From: Mucilaginibacter flavus
Lineage (GTDB): Bacteria > Bacteroidota > Bacteroidia > Sphingobacteriales > Sphingobacteriaceae
DNA: 64,000 bases
Direction of reading: 5' to 3'
Assembly: GCF_030409315.1 (NCBI RefSeq)
Contig: NZ_JAUFPS010000038.1
Coordinates: 100,009-164,008 of the forward strand
In this document: positions 35,210-43,404 of the stretch, in pieces
Layout: each line of letters opens with the position of its first letter
Numbering within the stretch: position 1 is the first letter of the stretch
Translations under genes and position numbers: made by a program
The notes under the pieces: model-generated
Databases searched by the model: none
What the model was told of the DNA's origin: nothing
Seen by the model: only the letters and a program-made list of their open reading frames with translations

Positions 35210-36382
35210 ATGATTGCAAGAAGAATAGAAAAATTAGTTGAGGACGCACTTGGCAGAAGTGCATCGGTAGCCTTAATGGGACCGCGCCAAGTGGGAAAAA
35301 CAACCATTGCCTTAAATATCAACGATGCCAAACCCGCTGTCTATCTTGATCTGGAAGACAGGCTTGACCTTCAAAAGATAAGCGATGTTAGTGCTTTCCA
35401 CTCCGAAAATCGCAATAGCCTGATAATTCTTGATGAAGTTCAACGAGTGCCTGAAATATTCGCATCCCTTCGCGGCATTATTGACAGGGAACGCAGAAGA
35501 GGCCATAAATACGGACAATTTTTATTCCTGGGCTCAGCGTCTATGGATTTACTGAAACAATCCAGCGAATCACTGGCAGGCAGGATTGCCTACCTGGAAT
35601 TACAGGGTATCGACGCTTTGGAGTTTGAAGCTAATACACCTGAAAGGCTAAATCAGCTTTGGCTTAGAGGCGGCTTCCCCGAAAGCCTGTTGGCTGGTAA
35701 TGACAGGAACAGTTTAGCCTGGCGGCGCGATTTTATCAGAACCTATCTTGAAAGAGATATCCCACTATTGGGTCCGCGTATACCGGCGGTTACGCTGGAG
35801 CGTTTTTGGACTATGCTGGCACACATTCAAGGAGGAATATTCAACGCTTCACAAATTGCAAAAAGCCTGGAAGTAAGTGCTACCACTATAAGTAGATACC
35901 TGGACTTAATGGTTGATTTATTATTGGTACGGCGGTTGCAACCCTGGTCACAAAATGCAGGCAAACGATTGGTAAAAAGCCCAAAAGTATATGTGCGGGA
36001 TAGTGGAATAACTCATGCTTTGCTTAACCTGCAAAACTATAACGACTTGCTCGGTCACCCAGTGACAGGAGGTAGTTGGGAAGGATTTGTAATTGAAAAT
36101 ATATTATCGGCTGCACCAGAGCGGGTAATCCCTTATTATTATCGAACATCTAACGGAGCTGAAGTTGACCTGATTCTTGAATTTTCGGTCAAAGAAAAAT
36201 GGGCAATAGAAATTAAACGAAATTCCGCGCCTGTGCTTTCAAAAGGGTTTTATATAGCCTGCCAGGATATTAAGCCTGATAAGCGTTTCGTTGTTTACGC
36301 CGGGCAGGATAAATTCAGGATGGGAGAAAACATTACAGCCATCTCTCTGCCTGGCATAATGGCGGAATTACTGCAACAATAA
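35210..36382 (+). CDS. AAA ATPase with C-terminal DUF4143 (PD-(D/E)XK-like) domain
   Basis: This 390-aa protein has a Walker A motif (GPRQVGKTT, residues 24-32), Walker B (LIILDEVQ, about 70-77), an arginine-rich sensor region (FLGSASMDLL) and the DUF4143 domain from about residue 190. The latter contains a winged helix (SQIAKSLEVSATTISRYLDL) and a nuclease-like core, GAEVDLILE then WAIEIKR, which fits the E-x-D...ExK pattern of PD-(D/E)XK folds. Members are widespread, patchily distributed and of unproven function; roles in defence or mobile DNA have been suggested. It is the only plus-strand gene between 22.4 and 38 kb and lies between the FecR and SDR genes, which points to insertion. Confidence 0.88.
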   Translation: MIARRIEKLVEDALGRSASVALMGPRQVGKTTIALNINDAKPAVYLDLEDRLDLQKISDVSAFHSENRNSLIILDEVQRVPEIFASLRGIIDRERRRGHKYGQFLFLGSASMDLLKQSSESLAGRIAYLELQGIDALEFEANTPERLNQLWLRGGFPESLLAGNDRNSLAWRRDFIRTYLERDIPLLGPRIPAVTLERFWTMLAHIQGGIFNASQIAKSLEVSATTISRYLDLMVDLLLVRRLQPWSQNAGKRLVKSPKVYVRDSGITHALLNLQNYNDLLGHPVTGGSWEGFVIENILSAAPERVIPYYYRTSNGAEVDLILEFSVKEKWAIEIKRNSAPVLSKGFYIACQDIKPDKRFVVYAGQDKFRMGENITAISLPGIMAELLQQ

Positions 36383-36421
36383 AAGGTGCGTATTTTGGTA
36401 TTACTTTCTGATGAGTTTTTT

Positions 36422-36444
36422 ATCAAATAGTAATACTATTTGAT
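36422..36444 (+). terminator. Terminator hairpin after the DUF4143 ATPase gene
   Basis: A perfect 10-bp stem (ATCAAATAGT and ACTATTTGAT) with a 3-nt loop is followed by TTTAATT, 39 bp after the stop codon. Confidence 0.65.
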
Positions 36445-36500
36445 TTTAATTGAAGCAGCAATCCAATTATTTAAGATATCAATTTGGTTAGATTTCAATC

Positions 36501-37292
36501 CTACTCCGCCCTATAATTCAACCCCACTGTGGTCCCCCCGGTAACATCAACTGTAACGCCGGTGATTTTACCGGCAAAATCTGAGGCCAGGAATACGGCC
36601 AGGTTAGCAACATCAACCATAAGGGGGAGTTTTTTTAACATGGTATCATTTTGCATTTTTTGAAGTACACCGGCCATTACATCGGGGTTATTGTCAATAG
36701 CTTCTTTGAATACCCGGGAATCGGGCGAGCCGCCTGAACGGATATTAACAGCACGCACGCCATAAATGCCCATTTCAGACGCCAAATTAGCTGTAAAACT
36801 TTCAACCGCGTTGCAAGCTGCAGCAAAACCTCCCGTAAAGGGATAAGCTATACCTCCTGGCGTTGCGGTAAGTGACAATATAACACCAGATCCCTGTTGC
36901 TTCATTATCTGCGCGGCAGCTACAGCAGTTAAAAACCGGGTTTGCAGGGTTGCGGTAACCGGGGTTACAAAATCATTCATAGGTAAATCAATCAATGGGA
37001 TACCTTGCACCACATCAACGCCAACCGCGTTAAAAGATATATCTACGGCCCCTGCCATTTCAATAACCTTTTGCAGGTGTTTTTTTATTTCCTGTTCATT
37101 AAAGCCATCTACCTGAGTTATTTCTACCTGTCCTCCCGACGCGATAATTTCCTGTGCCACCACCTGAACTGATTGAACGTTACGACCAGTTAAAAACACC
37201 CGCGCGCCTGCAGCCGCGAAGGCTTTGGCTACTGCCCCACCTAAAGAGCCGCCCGCGCCATAAATAACCGCGTTTTTGTTTTGAAGTATCAT
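36501..37292 (-). CDS. Short-chain dehydrogenase/reductase-like protein without the YxxxK catalytic motif
   Basis: This 263-aa protein has the SDR Rossmann glycine motif (GAGGSLGG, residues 12-19) and the fold-typical GVRAVNIRSGG and VTGGTTVGL segments near the C-terminus. At the position where classical SDRs carry YxxxK, the sequence reads GGFAAACNAVESF, so both the catalytic Tyr and the Lys are missing. NNAG is replaced by FNAVG. I know of related SDR subgroups with a GGFxxAC pattern, so it is probably functional, but not through the standard hydride-transfer mechanism. It sits between the ECF sigma gene and the inserted ATPase gene. The start is ATG 37292; a short AT-rich spacer of 126 bp separates it from sigma. 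Confidence 0.8.
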   Translation of the reverse strand: MILQNKNAVIYGAGGSLGGAVAKAFAAAGARVFLTGRNVQSVQVVAQEIIASGGQVEITQVDGFNEQEIKKHLQKVIEMAGAVDISFNAVGVDVVQGIPLIDLPMNDFVTPVTATLQTRFLTAVAAAQIMKQQGSGVILSLTATPGGIAYPFTGGFAAACNAVESFTANLASEMGIYGVRAVNIRSGGSPDSRVFKEAIDNNPDVMAGVLQKMQNDTMLKKLPLMVDVANLAVFLASDFAGKITGVTVDVTGGTTVGLNYRAE

Positions 37293-37418
37293 TTTTGGGG
37301 TGTGTTTACTAATTATCTGATTAATAATACAAACCTAAAAACTAAATTTAGTTTTCAGCAGGGATAATAGCGACAAATTAAGGGTGATACACGCCAGCAG
37401 AAATTAAAAAACGAGAAT

Positions 37419-37997
37419 TTAAAAGAAGAAAAACAGGGGAGCCAAATAAATTAAATCAGAATACTGTAGCTGCGCTTTGAGGGTTTTGAGCGCTTCTACC
37501 ATATGGTTTTTTACAGTATTTGGCGATATATGCAGCTGTTCGGCAATTTCCTTGTGGCTAAGGTGCTCTGTTCTGCTCAACCTAAAGATAAGCTGCTGTT
37601 GTTTAGGGAGTTTACAAATAATTTGTTCGGCAAATTGCTCCAGGTCATGTACCAATATATCTTCTTCGGTATCGTTGTGGGTAGTGGTTATATGAAATAT
37701 AAGTTTTTCGGTAAGCTGGCGCGATTGACTAATTTTTCTTAACGCGTTTAGCGAAAGCCTTTTGGCTATCACATACAGGTACAGCCAAATATTACCATCG
37801 GCATTTAACTTTTCGCGCCCCGTCCAAAGGCTTATAAAACACTCCTGCACAATTTCCTCACTTTGCTCACCATCCTTTAAAAACCTGTAAGCCAAACGGT
37901 AAACTTTACTACAGTATGCCTCATAAATTGCATCAAACGCGGCTTCATCGCCTGCAATCAATTGCTGAATATAACTGCTGTTAATTTCCTTGTACAC
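37419..37997 (-). CDS. RNA polymerase ECF sigma-70 factor (Bacteroidota FecI-type)
   Basis: This 192-aa sigma factor starts at GTG 37997; there is no in-frame ATG upstream before a stop. Region 2 is visible as AAFDAIYEAYCSKVYRLAYRFL and EEIVQECFISLW, and region 4 as LPKQQQLIFRLSRTEHLSHK with the helix-turn-helix IAEQLHISPNTVKNHMVEAL. It matches the ECF family that Bacteroidota use with FecR and STN-bearing SusC proteins. The hydrophobic C-terminal tail (LIYLAPLFFFF) is common in this family. Its likely partner is the FecR protein 2.4 kb downstream, which in turn senses the first SusC. Confidence 0.92.
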   Translation of the reverse strand: MYKEINSSYIQQLIAGDEAAFDAIYEAYCSKVYRLAYRFLKDGEQSEEIVQECFISLWTGREKLNADGNIWLYLYVIAKRLSLNALRKISQSRQLTEKLIFHITTTHNDTEEDILVHDLEQFAEQIICKLPKQQQLIFRLSRTEHLSHKEIAEQLHISPNTVKNHMVEALKTLKAQLQYSDLIYLAPLFFFF

Positions 37998-38326
37998 TCT
38001 TAACTGTTTATAATTGGTTTATAAATATAAAGAGTAAATTTCGGCAAATCCTAACATTAAATTAAAGTAGTGGTGTTGTAGGGGCAATAAAAACGCTTTT
38101 ATAACGTTTTAGCAACCACAATAACAAAAACATAACATACTGTATTACAGCAAATAACAATCAAAAACAGCAATAAAATAATTTTTTTCAATTTCTTTGA
38201 AAAAAAACATCTCCGGTTGTGTACCAATCACACCTTTAAGCTCTGCTTATTTCATACAAATTATACTATTAGTAGTAGCGTTTAACCGCCGGTTAGCGTA
38301 AAGGCTATTAGATATACTTACAAACT
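37998..38326. other. Divergent intergenic region between the ECF sigma and DUF4397 genes
   Basis: This 329-bp AT-rich stretch must hold both promoters. A 13-bp sequence, AATTGGTTTATAA (38012-38024), upstream of sigma recurs exactly at 34973-34985 just upstream of FecR. No gene, RNA or repeat is evident otherwise. Confidence 0.45.
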
Positions 38327-39040
38327 ATGAGAAAATTATTTACTAAAGGGGCAGGCATGATCGGGATGGTGTGTTTGCTGGGTGGCTTGTTAACCTCGTG
38401 CGTTAAAGATCATAACAATTATTACGTTGCACCGCCGGTAGCGCTTGTATCGGCTATTAATGCTTCGCCAGATGCGCAACCGGTTGATTTTTTCCTTGAT
38501 CAAAACAGGGGCAACAATTTTTCAATTAAAAGTGGAGAAAGCCAGGATTACATCAGGGCCTATACGGGCAAAAGAACTATATCTTTTTATGTTGGCGCAA
38601 GCAGGCAGGCCATCAAATCAGATACTGTAACGCTTAAAGCCAACAAACTTTATTCTGTTTTTTTAGCCAACCAGGTTAGTACGCCCGATTTGTTGATAAT
38701 TGCCGACTCCGTTAGCCAGCCTGCCGTAGGTAAATTCGCGGTTCGCTTTGTAAACCTTAGCCCCGATGCCGGAGCCGCGGATCTGGCCATTAAAGGCGGA
38801 GCAGTGTTAGCATCCAACATCGCCTACAAACACTACTCGCTGTTTACACCTGTTACAACCGGCAGTAATACCAACACGTATGAAGTTCGCAAGGCGGGTA
38901 CAACAACAGTATTATACACCCTTACCGATGCTTCATTCAGAGCAAACACCATTAACACTATTTGGCTACAAGGTTTAGCCGCCGCCACTGATGTGAAAAA
39001 AATTAGTGCTCACACCCAGGAAAATGTGATTTATTATTGA
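38327..39040 (+). CDS. DUF4397 domain-containing lipoprotein
   Basis: This 237-aa protein has a lipoprotein signal (MVCLLGGLLTSCVKD, lipobox Cys about 25) and two consecutive beta-sandwich repeats of the DUF4397 type: AINASPDAQPVDFFLDQNRG near 45-64 and VNLSPDAGAADLAIKGG near 144-160. The 'N-x-SPDA' motif recurs in each. The family is a surface or secreted protein group of unknown function in Bacteroidota. It stands alone with a strong terminator directly behind. No link to the neighbouring loci can be read from the sequence. Confidence 0.88.
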   Translation: MRKLFTKGAGMIGMVCLLGGLLTSCVKDHNNYYVAPPVALVSAINASPDAQPVDFFLDQNRGNNFSIKSGESQDYIRAYTGKRTISFYVGASRQAIKSDTVTLKANKLYSVFLANQVSTPDLLIIADSVSQPAVGKFAVRFVNLSPDAGAADLAIKGGAVLASNIAYKHYSLFTPVTTGSNTNTYEVRKAGTTTVLYTLTDASFRANTINTIWLQGLAAATDVKKISAHTQENVIYY

Positions 39041-39060
39041 AGAATTGCATTGATTAAGAC

Positions 39061-39102
39061 TACCAACAGAAAAGGCGCTTCACGGCGCCTTTTCTGTTGG
39101 TA
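39061..39102. terminator. Strong hairpin terminator after the DUF4397 gene
   Basis: An almost perfect stem of about 18 bp starts TACCAACAGAAAAGGCGC, has a short loop and ends GCGCCTTTTCTGTTGGTA. It has A and T runs on the two flanks, so it can act on either strand. Confidence 0.9.
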
Positions 39103-39275
39103 AAAATGTAGCATCAGCACATTTTGAACGTTGTTGATATAACCGCACACCTAACATATGACCACAAGGCAGAGCCTTGCAGTAGCGGTAGAGATGCACA
39201 ACGTTGAATCCAAACCGTCCCTATAAATTGGTGATTCCGTCGTCGTTCTACCATTTACGACATATTAAAAACGGA

Positions 39276-39304
39276 GTCATGCTGAACTCGTTTCAGCACC
39301 CCAC
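39276..39304. repeat. REP-like sequence (GTCATGCTGAA...TTCAGCA type)
   Basis: TGCTGAA and TTCAGCA form a 7-bp stem with a 5-nt loop inside GTCATGCTGAACTCGTTTCA, followed by GCACCCCAC. This type of hairpin (GTCATGCTGAACTTGTTTCAGC) is a common dispersed intergenic repeat in Bacteroidota and other groups (family knowledge, not searched). Confidence 0.6.
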
Positions 39305-39500
39305 ACAACATGTTCCCTCCGTTATGAATACCAAACTTCTGAGGGCCGAAGCAGGTATGACATTGTGGTTTAAATCCTGTTATCATAGCCAATTAGAGTC
39401 TGGGGATTTCAAATCGAAAGACACATCTCTGTCGACCATTCATACTTCACATAGACCTGATTTTATAACTCCACATAAATAAACTCGTCATTTTCCACGA

Positions 39501-39532
39501 ACAAAAAAGGCGCTTTACAGCGCCTTTTTTGT
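39501..39532 (-). terminator. Terminator of the exopolysaccharide cluster
   Basis: A perfect 13-bp stem (ACAAAAAAGGCGC and GCGCCTTTTTTGT) with a 6-nt loop lies 34 bp beyond the stop codon of the last cluster gene. A/T runs at the stem base suit termination on the minus strand. Confidence 0.85.
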
Positions 39533-39565
39533 TGTATTGATATAGGTAGATGATAGATGCCTGTG

Positions 39566-40915
39566 TTATTTGCCCTTAAGCTGAACCATAACCTGTATGG
39601 TTTTTAAAATGATGTTCATTTCGCTATTGAAGGAGATATTGTTCAGATAAAGTAAATCATACCGCACACGGTTTAGCATTTGATCAACATTTTCTGCATA
39701 ACCATAATTTACCTGCCCAATTGAAGTAAGGCCCGGTTTAAGGGTTAATAGTTTTTTATAATTAGGCGATTTTTCTAACAGCTGCTCAATAAAGAACTGA
39801 CGCTCGGGCCTTGGGCCAACTATAGACATTTCGCCTATCAAAACATTCCAAAACTGTGGCAACTCATCCAGCCTTGATTTACGGATAATTCTCCCCCATT
39901 TGGTAATACGCGGATCGTTCTCGCTTGACAATTGTGGTCCCGCTGCTTCTGAATTAACGTACATGCTGCGGAATTTATAGATGTTAAATATCTTCCTATC
40001 TTTTCCAACCCGCTCCTGGCGATAAAACACCGGACCTTTTGAGCTTAACTTGGTTGCAATAATTAACAGTAAAAAAACCGGCGCCCCTGTTATCATTACC
40101 AGGGAAGAAAATGCAACATCAAAAACCCTTTTAAACAAAATAATTTTAAGGCTAAGCTCTGGGTTTGACGTGAGCTGTATTACGGGCAAATTATCGTAAT
40201 TGATAACACTGGCGTAATTGTTACTCAAAAATAAATCAGATACTAATTTGATTTTAACCTTGTGTTGATCGCCAAGGTCAACCACCTTTTGAAGCAAAGG
40301 CAATTGCATATTTTTATAACAAATGAATATTTCGTCTGCATTTCTGTCAAACAACTTTTCCAGCAATAACTCGTCAGAAAGTTGCTCGATCATTTCTTCA
40401 GTGATCAAATCAATAAAATAGTATCCATATTCCGGATGGCGTGAAAACGATCTGATTAATTTATCTGCAATTAATTTATTACCAATTAAAAGAATATGCT
40501 TACGGTTATAGCCCTTTTTACGAATGTAATCAAGTAAAAAAAAGATGGTAGCCCTTTGTAAAACAATGAACACCAAAAACATGCCGTAGGTAAAAAACAT
40601 TTCCCAACGGCTTACTTCGTATAGCTTAAAAAAATATACTATTCCAAGTACCGTTAACAAGTGGTATATTAATGAAGTCAAAAACTTATTCACGGTATTA
40701 CCTAATACCAACGGCCTGTGAATCACGTAGTTTTTAGTTAGTGAGGCAATAGAAACCCATGCCATATTAACTAAAAGGATAAAATTAACGGAACTTATCT
40801 CATCAGAAAAATATCTAAACACAAGTGAATGAGCACATTGCAGGGCGATATTTAATATTAGCAAATCACTTATAAAAGTGAAAACTGGGAGCAACTTAGA
40901 GTAGCGTATATTCAT
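39566..40915 (-). CDS. Undecaprenyl-phosphate sugar-1-phosphate transferase (WcaJ/PglC-like initiating enzyme)
   Basis: This 449-aa protein has four or so N-terminal membrane segments, a CoA-binding-like middle domain (RKHILLIGNKLIADKLIRSF), a further membrane segment (LVMITGAPVFLLLIIATKLS) and the conserved C-terminal bacterial sugar transferase domain. The latter contains SKGPVFYRQERVGKDRKIF, YKFRSM, RKSRLDELPQFWNVLIGEMS and VGPRPE. It transfers a sugar-1-phosphate to undecaprenyl phosphate at the cytoplasmic face, starting each repeat unit of the exopolysaccharide. It is the last gene of the minus-strand cluster and is followed by the terminator at 39501-39532. Which sugar it uses is not evident. 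Confidence 0.92.
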   Translation of the reverse strand: MNIRYSKLLPVFTFISDLLILNIALQCAHSLVFRYFSDEISSVNFILLVNMAWVSIASLTKNYVIHRPLVLGNTVNKFLTSLIYHLLTVLGIVYFFKLYEVSRWEMFFTYGMFLVFIVLQRATIFFLLDYIRKKGYNRKHILLIGNKLIADKLIRSFSRHPEYGYYFIDLITEEMIEQLSDELLLEKLFDRNADEIFICYKNMQLPLLQKVVDLGDQHKVKIKLVSDLFLSNNYASVINYDNLPVIQLTSNPELSLKIILFKRVFDVAFSSLVMITGAPVFLLLIIATKLSSKGPVFYRQERVGKDRKIFNIYKFRSMYVNSEAAGPQLSSENDPRITKWGRIIRKSRLDELPQFWNVLIGEMSIVGPRPERQFFIEQLLEKSPNYKKLLTLKPGLTSIGQVNYGYAENVDQMLNRVRYDLLYLNNISFNSEMNIILKTIQVMVQLKGK

Positions 40916-41217
40916 AGATAAGGTGATGCAAATGTAGTAATTTTAATTAATAAAACGCACTAACAATATAAATAGTGATAACAAACTCCACTATTTATTA
41001 CCATTACGCATAATAGTCCATTAACGCTACAACCCTTATAAAATTATTTTTTTTCTAAAACTTATATTATTATCAGGTACCTGGTAAAAGTACCCTTTAA
41101 CCCTGTTTTGAACTATCCAAAAACCATATAAACAATTTCGTTTTAGTAAAATAACAATTTGTTCACAAAAGGGTTTTAGATAAAATAAAAAAACTCACAG
41201 TTTTAATTTTGGGCTAT
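40916..41217. other. AT-rich spacer between two cluster genes
   Basis: These 302 bp between the glycosyltransferase and the initiating transferase are very AT-rich and have no coding frame or repeat that I can support. An internal promoter for the last gene is possible. Confidence 0.35.
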
Positions 41218-42138
41218 CTATTTCCAATAAAATCCATGCATGGATAGCTTTTTTAGCAACCACGGAGACATTTTTTTATAAAAGCCGGCACTTTTATAGC
41301 CAAACCATTTGGCACCTAATGATGATACAGATTTGAAGATACTTTGGGGATTGTTTTTTAAAACATATTTAAGCTCCGACATCATAAACTTGATGCCTGC
41401 GCCAGTGGGTTTGCCGTAAGTTTCAATTATCCATTTATTTTGCTCGTGAAACACCCTTGTATCAAAATAGCGTTTAAACTCCTCAACAACAGTGTAACTA
41501 TGTGAATGATAAACCTGGGCATCAGCCACATAAGCTTTTTTATAACCCGCTTGTAGCATTTTGGCGGCTACTATTGCGTCCTCGCCCATTATAGAATCTG
41601 AAGGGAAACCACCAACTTCCATTAGCGCGCTGTAACGATAAGCAGCAAAAGAATTAGAGCAAAATGTTATTTTAAAACCCAATTCATCCACGTCGTCAAT
41701 CGAGTTTACTACCGATTTATCAGAATAATTGAACAAGCGGGCATGTGTTTCTAAGGGTTTTGCATTTTTATGTGGGAGTTGTCTGCCATAGGCCATCCCC
41801 ACATTAGGATCATCAAAAGCTTCGACGATATTTTTAACACTTTCCGGCGAAGCAAGAATGGCGTCCTGGGTTAAAAAAACACAAATATCAACCCCGTTTG
41901 CTAAATCGGCAAGTTGTTGACGGGTTTTACCATGATTAAATTGTTTTTTGTTTATACTAACAACTTCGAACCCGAATTGCTTAGCTAAAGAAATGGTATC
42001 GTCTGTTGAACCTGAGTCAATGATGATTTTTTTTTTTATTTCAAACAGCTGTCCCTCTATACTATTGAGCGTTTGAAGCCACGCTTCGCCCGCATTAAGG
42101 GCAGGAATTAATAAGGCGATTTTAAAATCGAGTTTCAT
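41218..42138 (-). CDS. Family 2 glycosyltransferase (rhamnosyltransferase-like)
   Basis: This 306-aa protein has the GT2 nucleotide-sugar fold: ALLIPALNAGEAWLQTLNSI at the N-terminus, IIDSGSTDDTISLAKQFG, the DxD-equivalent region (GVDICVFLTQDAILA) and the acceptor-site segment GEDAIVAAKMLQAGYKKAYV. The pattern CVFLTQDA and HSHSYTVVEEFKRYFD is typical of rhamnosyltransferases of O-antigen and capsule clusters. It adds one sugar to the lipid-linked repeat unit on the cytoplasmic side. It is flanked by gene-free, AT-rich spacers of 262 and 302 bp, unlike the tightly packed genes upstream. Confidence 0.88.
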   Translation of the reverse strand: MKLDFKIALLIPALNAGEAWLQTLNSIEGQLFEIKKKIIIDSGSTDDTISLAKQFGFEVVSINKKQFNHGKTRQQLADLANGVDICVFLTQDAILASPESVKNIVEAFDDPNVGMAYGRQLPHKNAKPLETHARLFNYSDKSVVNSIDDVDELGFKITFCSNSFAAYRYSALMEVGGFPSDSIMGEDAIVAAKMLQAGYKKAYVADAQVYHSHSYTVVEEFKRYFDTRVFHEQNKWIIETYGKPTGAGIKFMMSELKYVLKNNPQSIFKSVSSLGAKWFGYKSAGFYKKMSPWLLKKLSMHGFYWK

Positions 42139-42400
42139 AAATTTGCCAAATATAATTGTTATTCATAGAACAGTTTCAATATAAAAAGCAGTTTATGTAT
42201 TGCGGTTTTAATAAGCTTTATAACGTATCGGGCTTATTTTCATCCGGACTATTGCGTTAATACGACAATAACAATTCCTAAATCGCACTTTATCTGATCG
42301 TTACATCCGACTAATAATATATAAATTAAAAAAGACGATCAGAAAAACAATTGCAGATTTAATTCTTAAAAACCGGTTCTATTAATAATAAAAAACTTTA

Positions 42401-43381
42401 TCAATACATAATGGTATCCCATGTCTTTTTAGCTGTAATATTCCAGTTGAATTGTTGGGCTCGTTTACGGCCTGTTTTGGAGAGTTCATGGTGTAATTTT
42501 TTATCATTAACTAATTGTTCTATCGCGTTTGCTATGCTGTCTATTTCAATTGGATTAACGAGCAGCGCATCTGCGCCCGCAATTTCGGGCATAGATGTTA
42601 TATTGGAAGTAATCACAGGAGTACCTGATGCCATTGACTCAATAACTGGCAAACCAAAACCTTCCATTAATGAAACAAATAATAATGCATATGCTCCTTT
42701 ATATATCGATGGCAATTGTTCTTCTTTTATAAAACCCAAAAACTTCACCCTATTCTGCAAGCCTAATGATTCAATTACCTTCTTCAATTGATCGTCAATA
42801 TCGCCAGATAATACAAAAAGATATTCTTTGCTTATTTTTGCTTTACTGAAACCTTGCAGCATTCGCAAAATATTTTTGTATTTGCGCCTATTGCCTACAT
42901 ATAAAAAATAAGGCCTGTTTAATGAATAAATTTCCTTATTCGATGCAAATGACGAATCGATGCCATTGTAAATAACTTCAATTTTATTCGGATCAATTTT
43001 TAACACCTCAACCATTTCGTTTTTGGTGTAATTTGAAACGGTAATAATTTTTTTTGATTTACCGGCTAAATTTGCAATCAGATGCTTCAAGTATATTTTA
43101 TGGAAAAGCGTATAATAGTATAAATGATTTAGATCATGAATTGTGATAACAAAAGGGATTTTAGATTGCCATGGTGGCATAAATGAAGGCGAATAAAATA
43201 TTTCGGCATTAGATTCATTTATTTTTTTTCCCAAATACCATGGACTTAAAAGGTGCCCCAATTTCAAATCGAGATTTAAAGTTTGCATTTGAACAGAAGT
43301 TGGCTTTCTATCTATGATTTCTTTGTAAAGCCTTCCAATGCCAGTATCTCCTGCCCATCTTCCATCTGCAAGCACATTCAT
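42401..43381 (-). CDS. Family 4-type glycosyltransferase
   Basis: This 326-aa protein has a GT-B fold: N-terminal acceptor domain (ADGRWAGDTGIGRLYKEI, ITIHDLNHLYYYTLFHKIYL), then the nucleotide-sugar-binding half (YLLYVGNRRKYKN-like segment, VKFLGFIKEEQLPSIYKGAY, SLMEGFGLPVIESMASGTPV). The E-x7-E motif (EGFGLPVIE) is intact. It transfers a hexose or mannose-type sugar to the repeat unit. It lies 23 bp downstream of the Wzy polymerase gene and shares the AT-rich composition of this part of the cluster. The start ATG 43381 lacks an upstream alternative. Confidence 0.87.
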   Translation of the reverse strand: MNVLADGRWAGDTGIGRLYKEIIDRKPTSVQMQTLNLDLKLGHLLSPWYLGKKINESNAEIFYSPSFMPPWQSKIPFVITIHDLNHLYYYTLFHKIYLKHLIANLAGKSKKIITVSNYTKNEMVEVLKIDPNKIEVIYNGIDSSFASNKEIYSLNRPYFLYVGNRRKYKNILRMLQGFSKAKISKEYLFVLSGDIDDQLKKVIESLGLQNRVKFLGFIKEEQLPSIYKGAYALLFVSLMEGFGLPVIESMASGTPVITSNITSMPEIAGADALLVNPIEIDSIANAIEQLVNDKKLHHELSKTGRKRAQQFNWNITAKKTWDTIMY

Positions 43382-43404
43382 GTTTTCTATCTTTAATTAA
43401 AGGG

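Larger units (their letters stand above)
39041..39565. other. Gene-free repeat-bearing stretch
   Basis: These 525 bp hold two terminators (39061-39102 and 39501-39532), a short CAAGGC-AGA-GCCTTG palindrome near 39165-39179, and a dispersed-repeat signature at 39276-39304. A 92-codon frame at 39204-39482 overlaps the repeat and has no coding features, so I do not call it a gene. Confidence 0.6.

Noticed and set aside
39204..39482. 92-codon frame on the plus strand
   Set aside because: It overlaps a dispersed hairpin repeat, has no domain or signal, and its composition (many H, S, T, P) is that of non-coding DNA.
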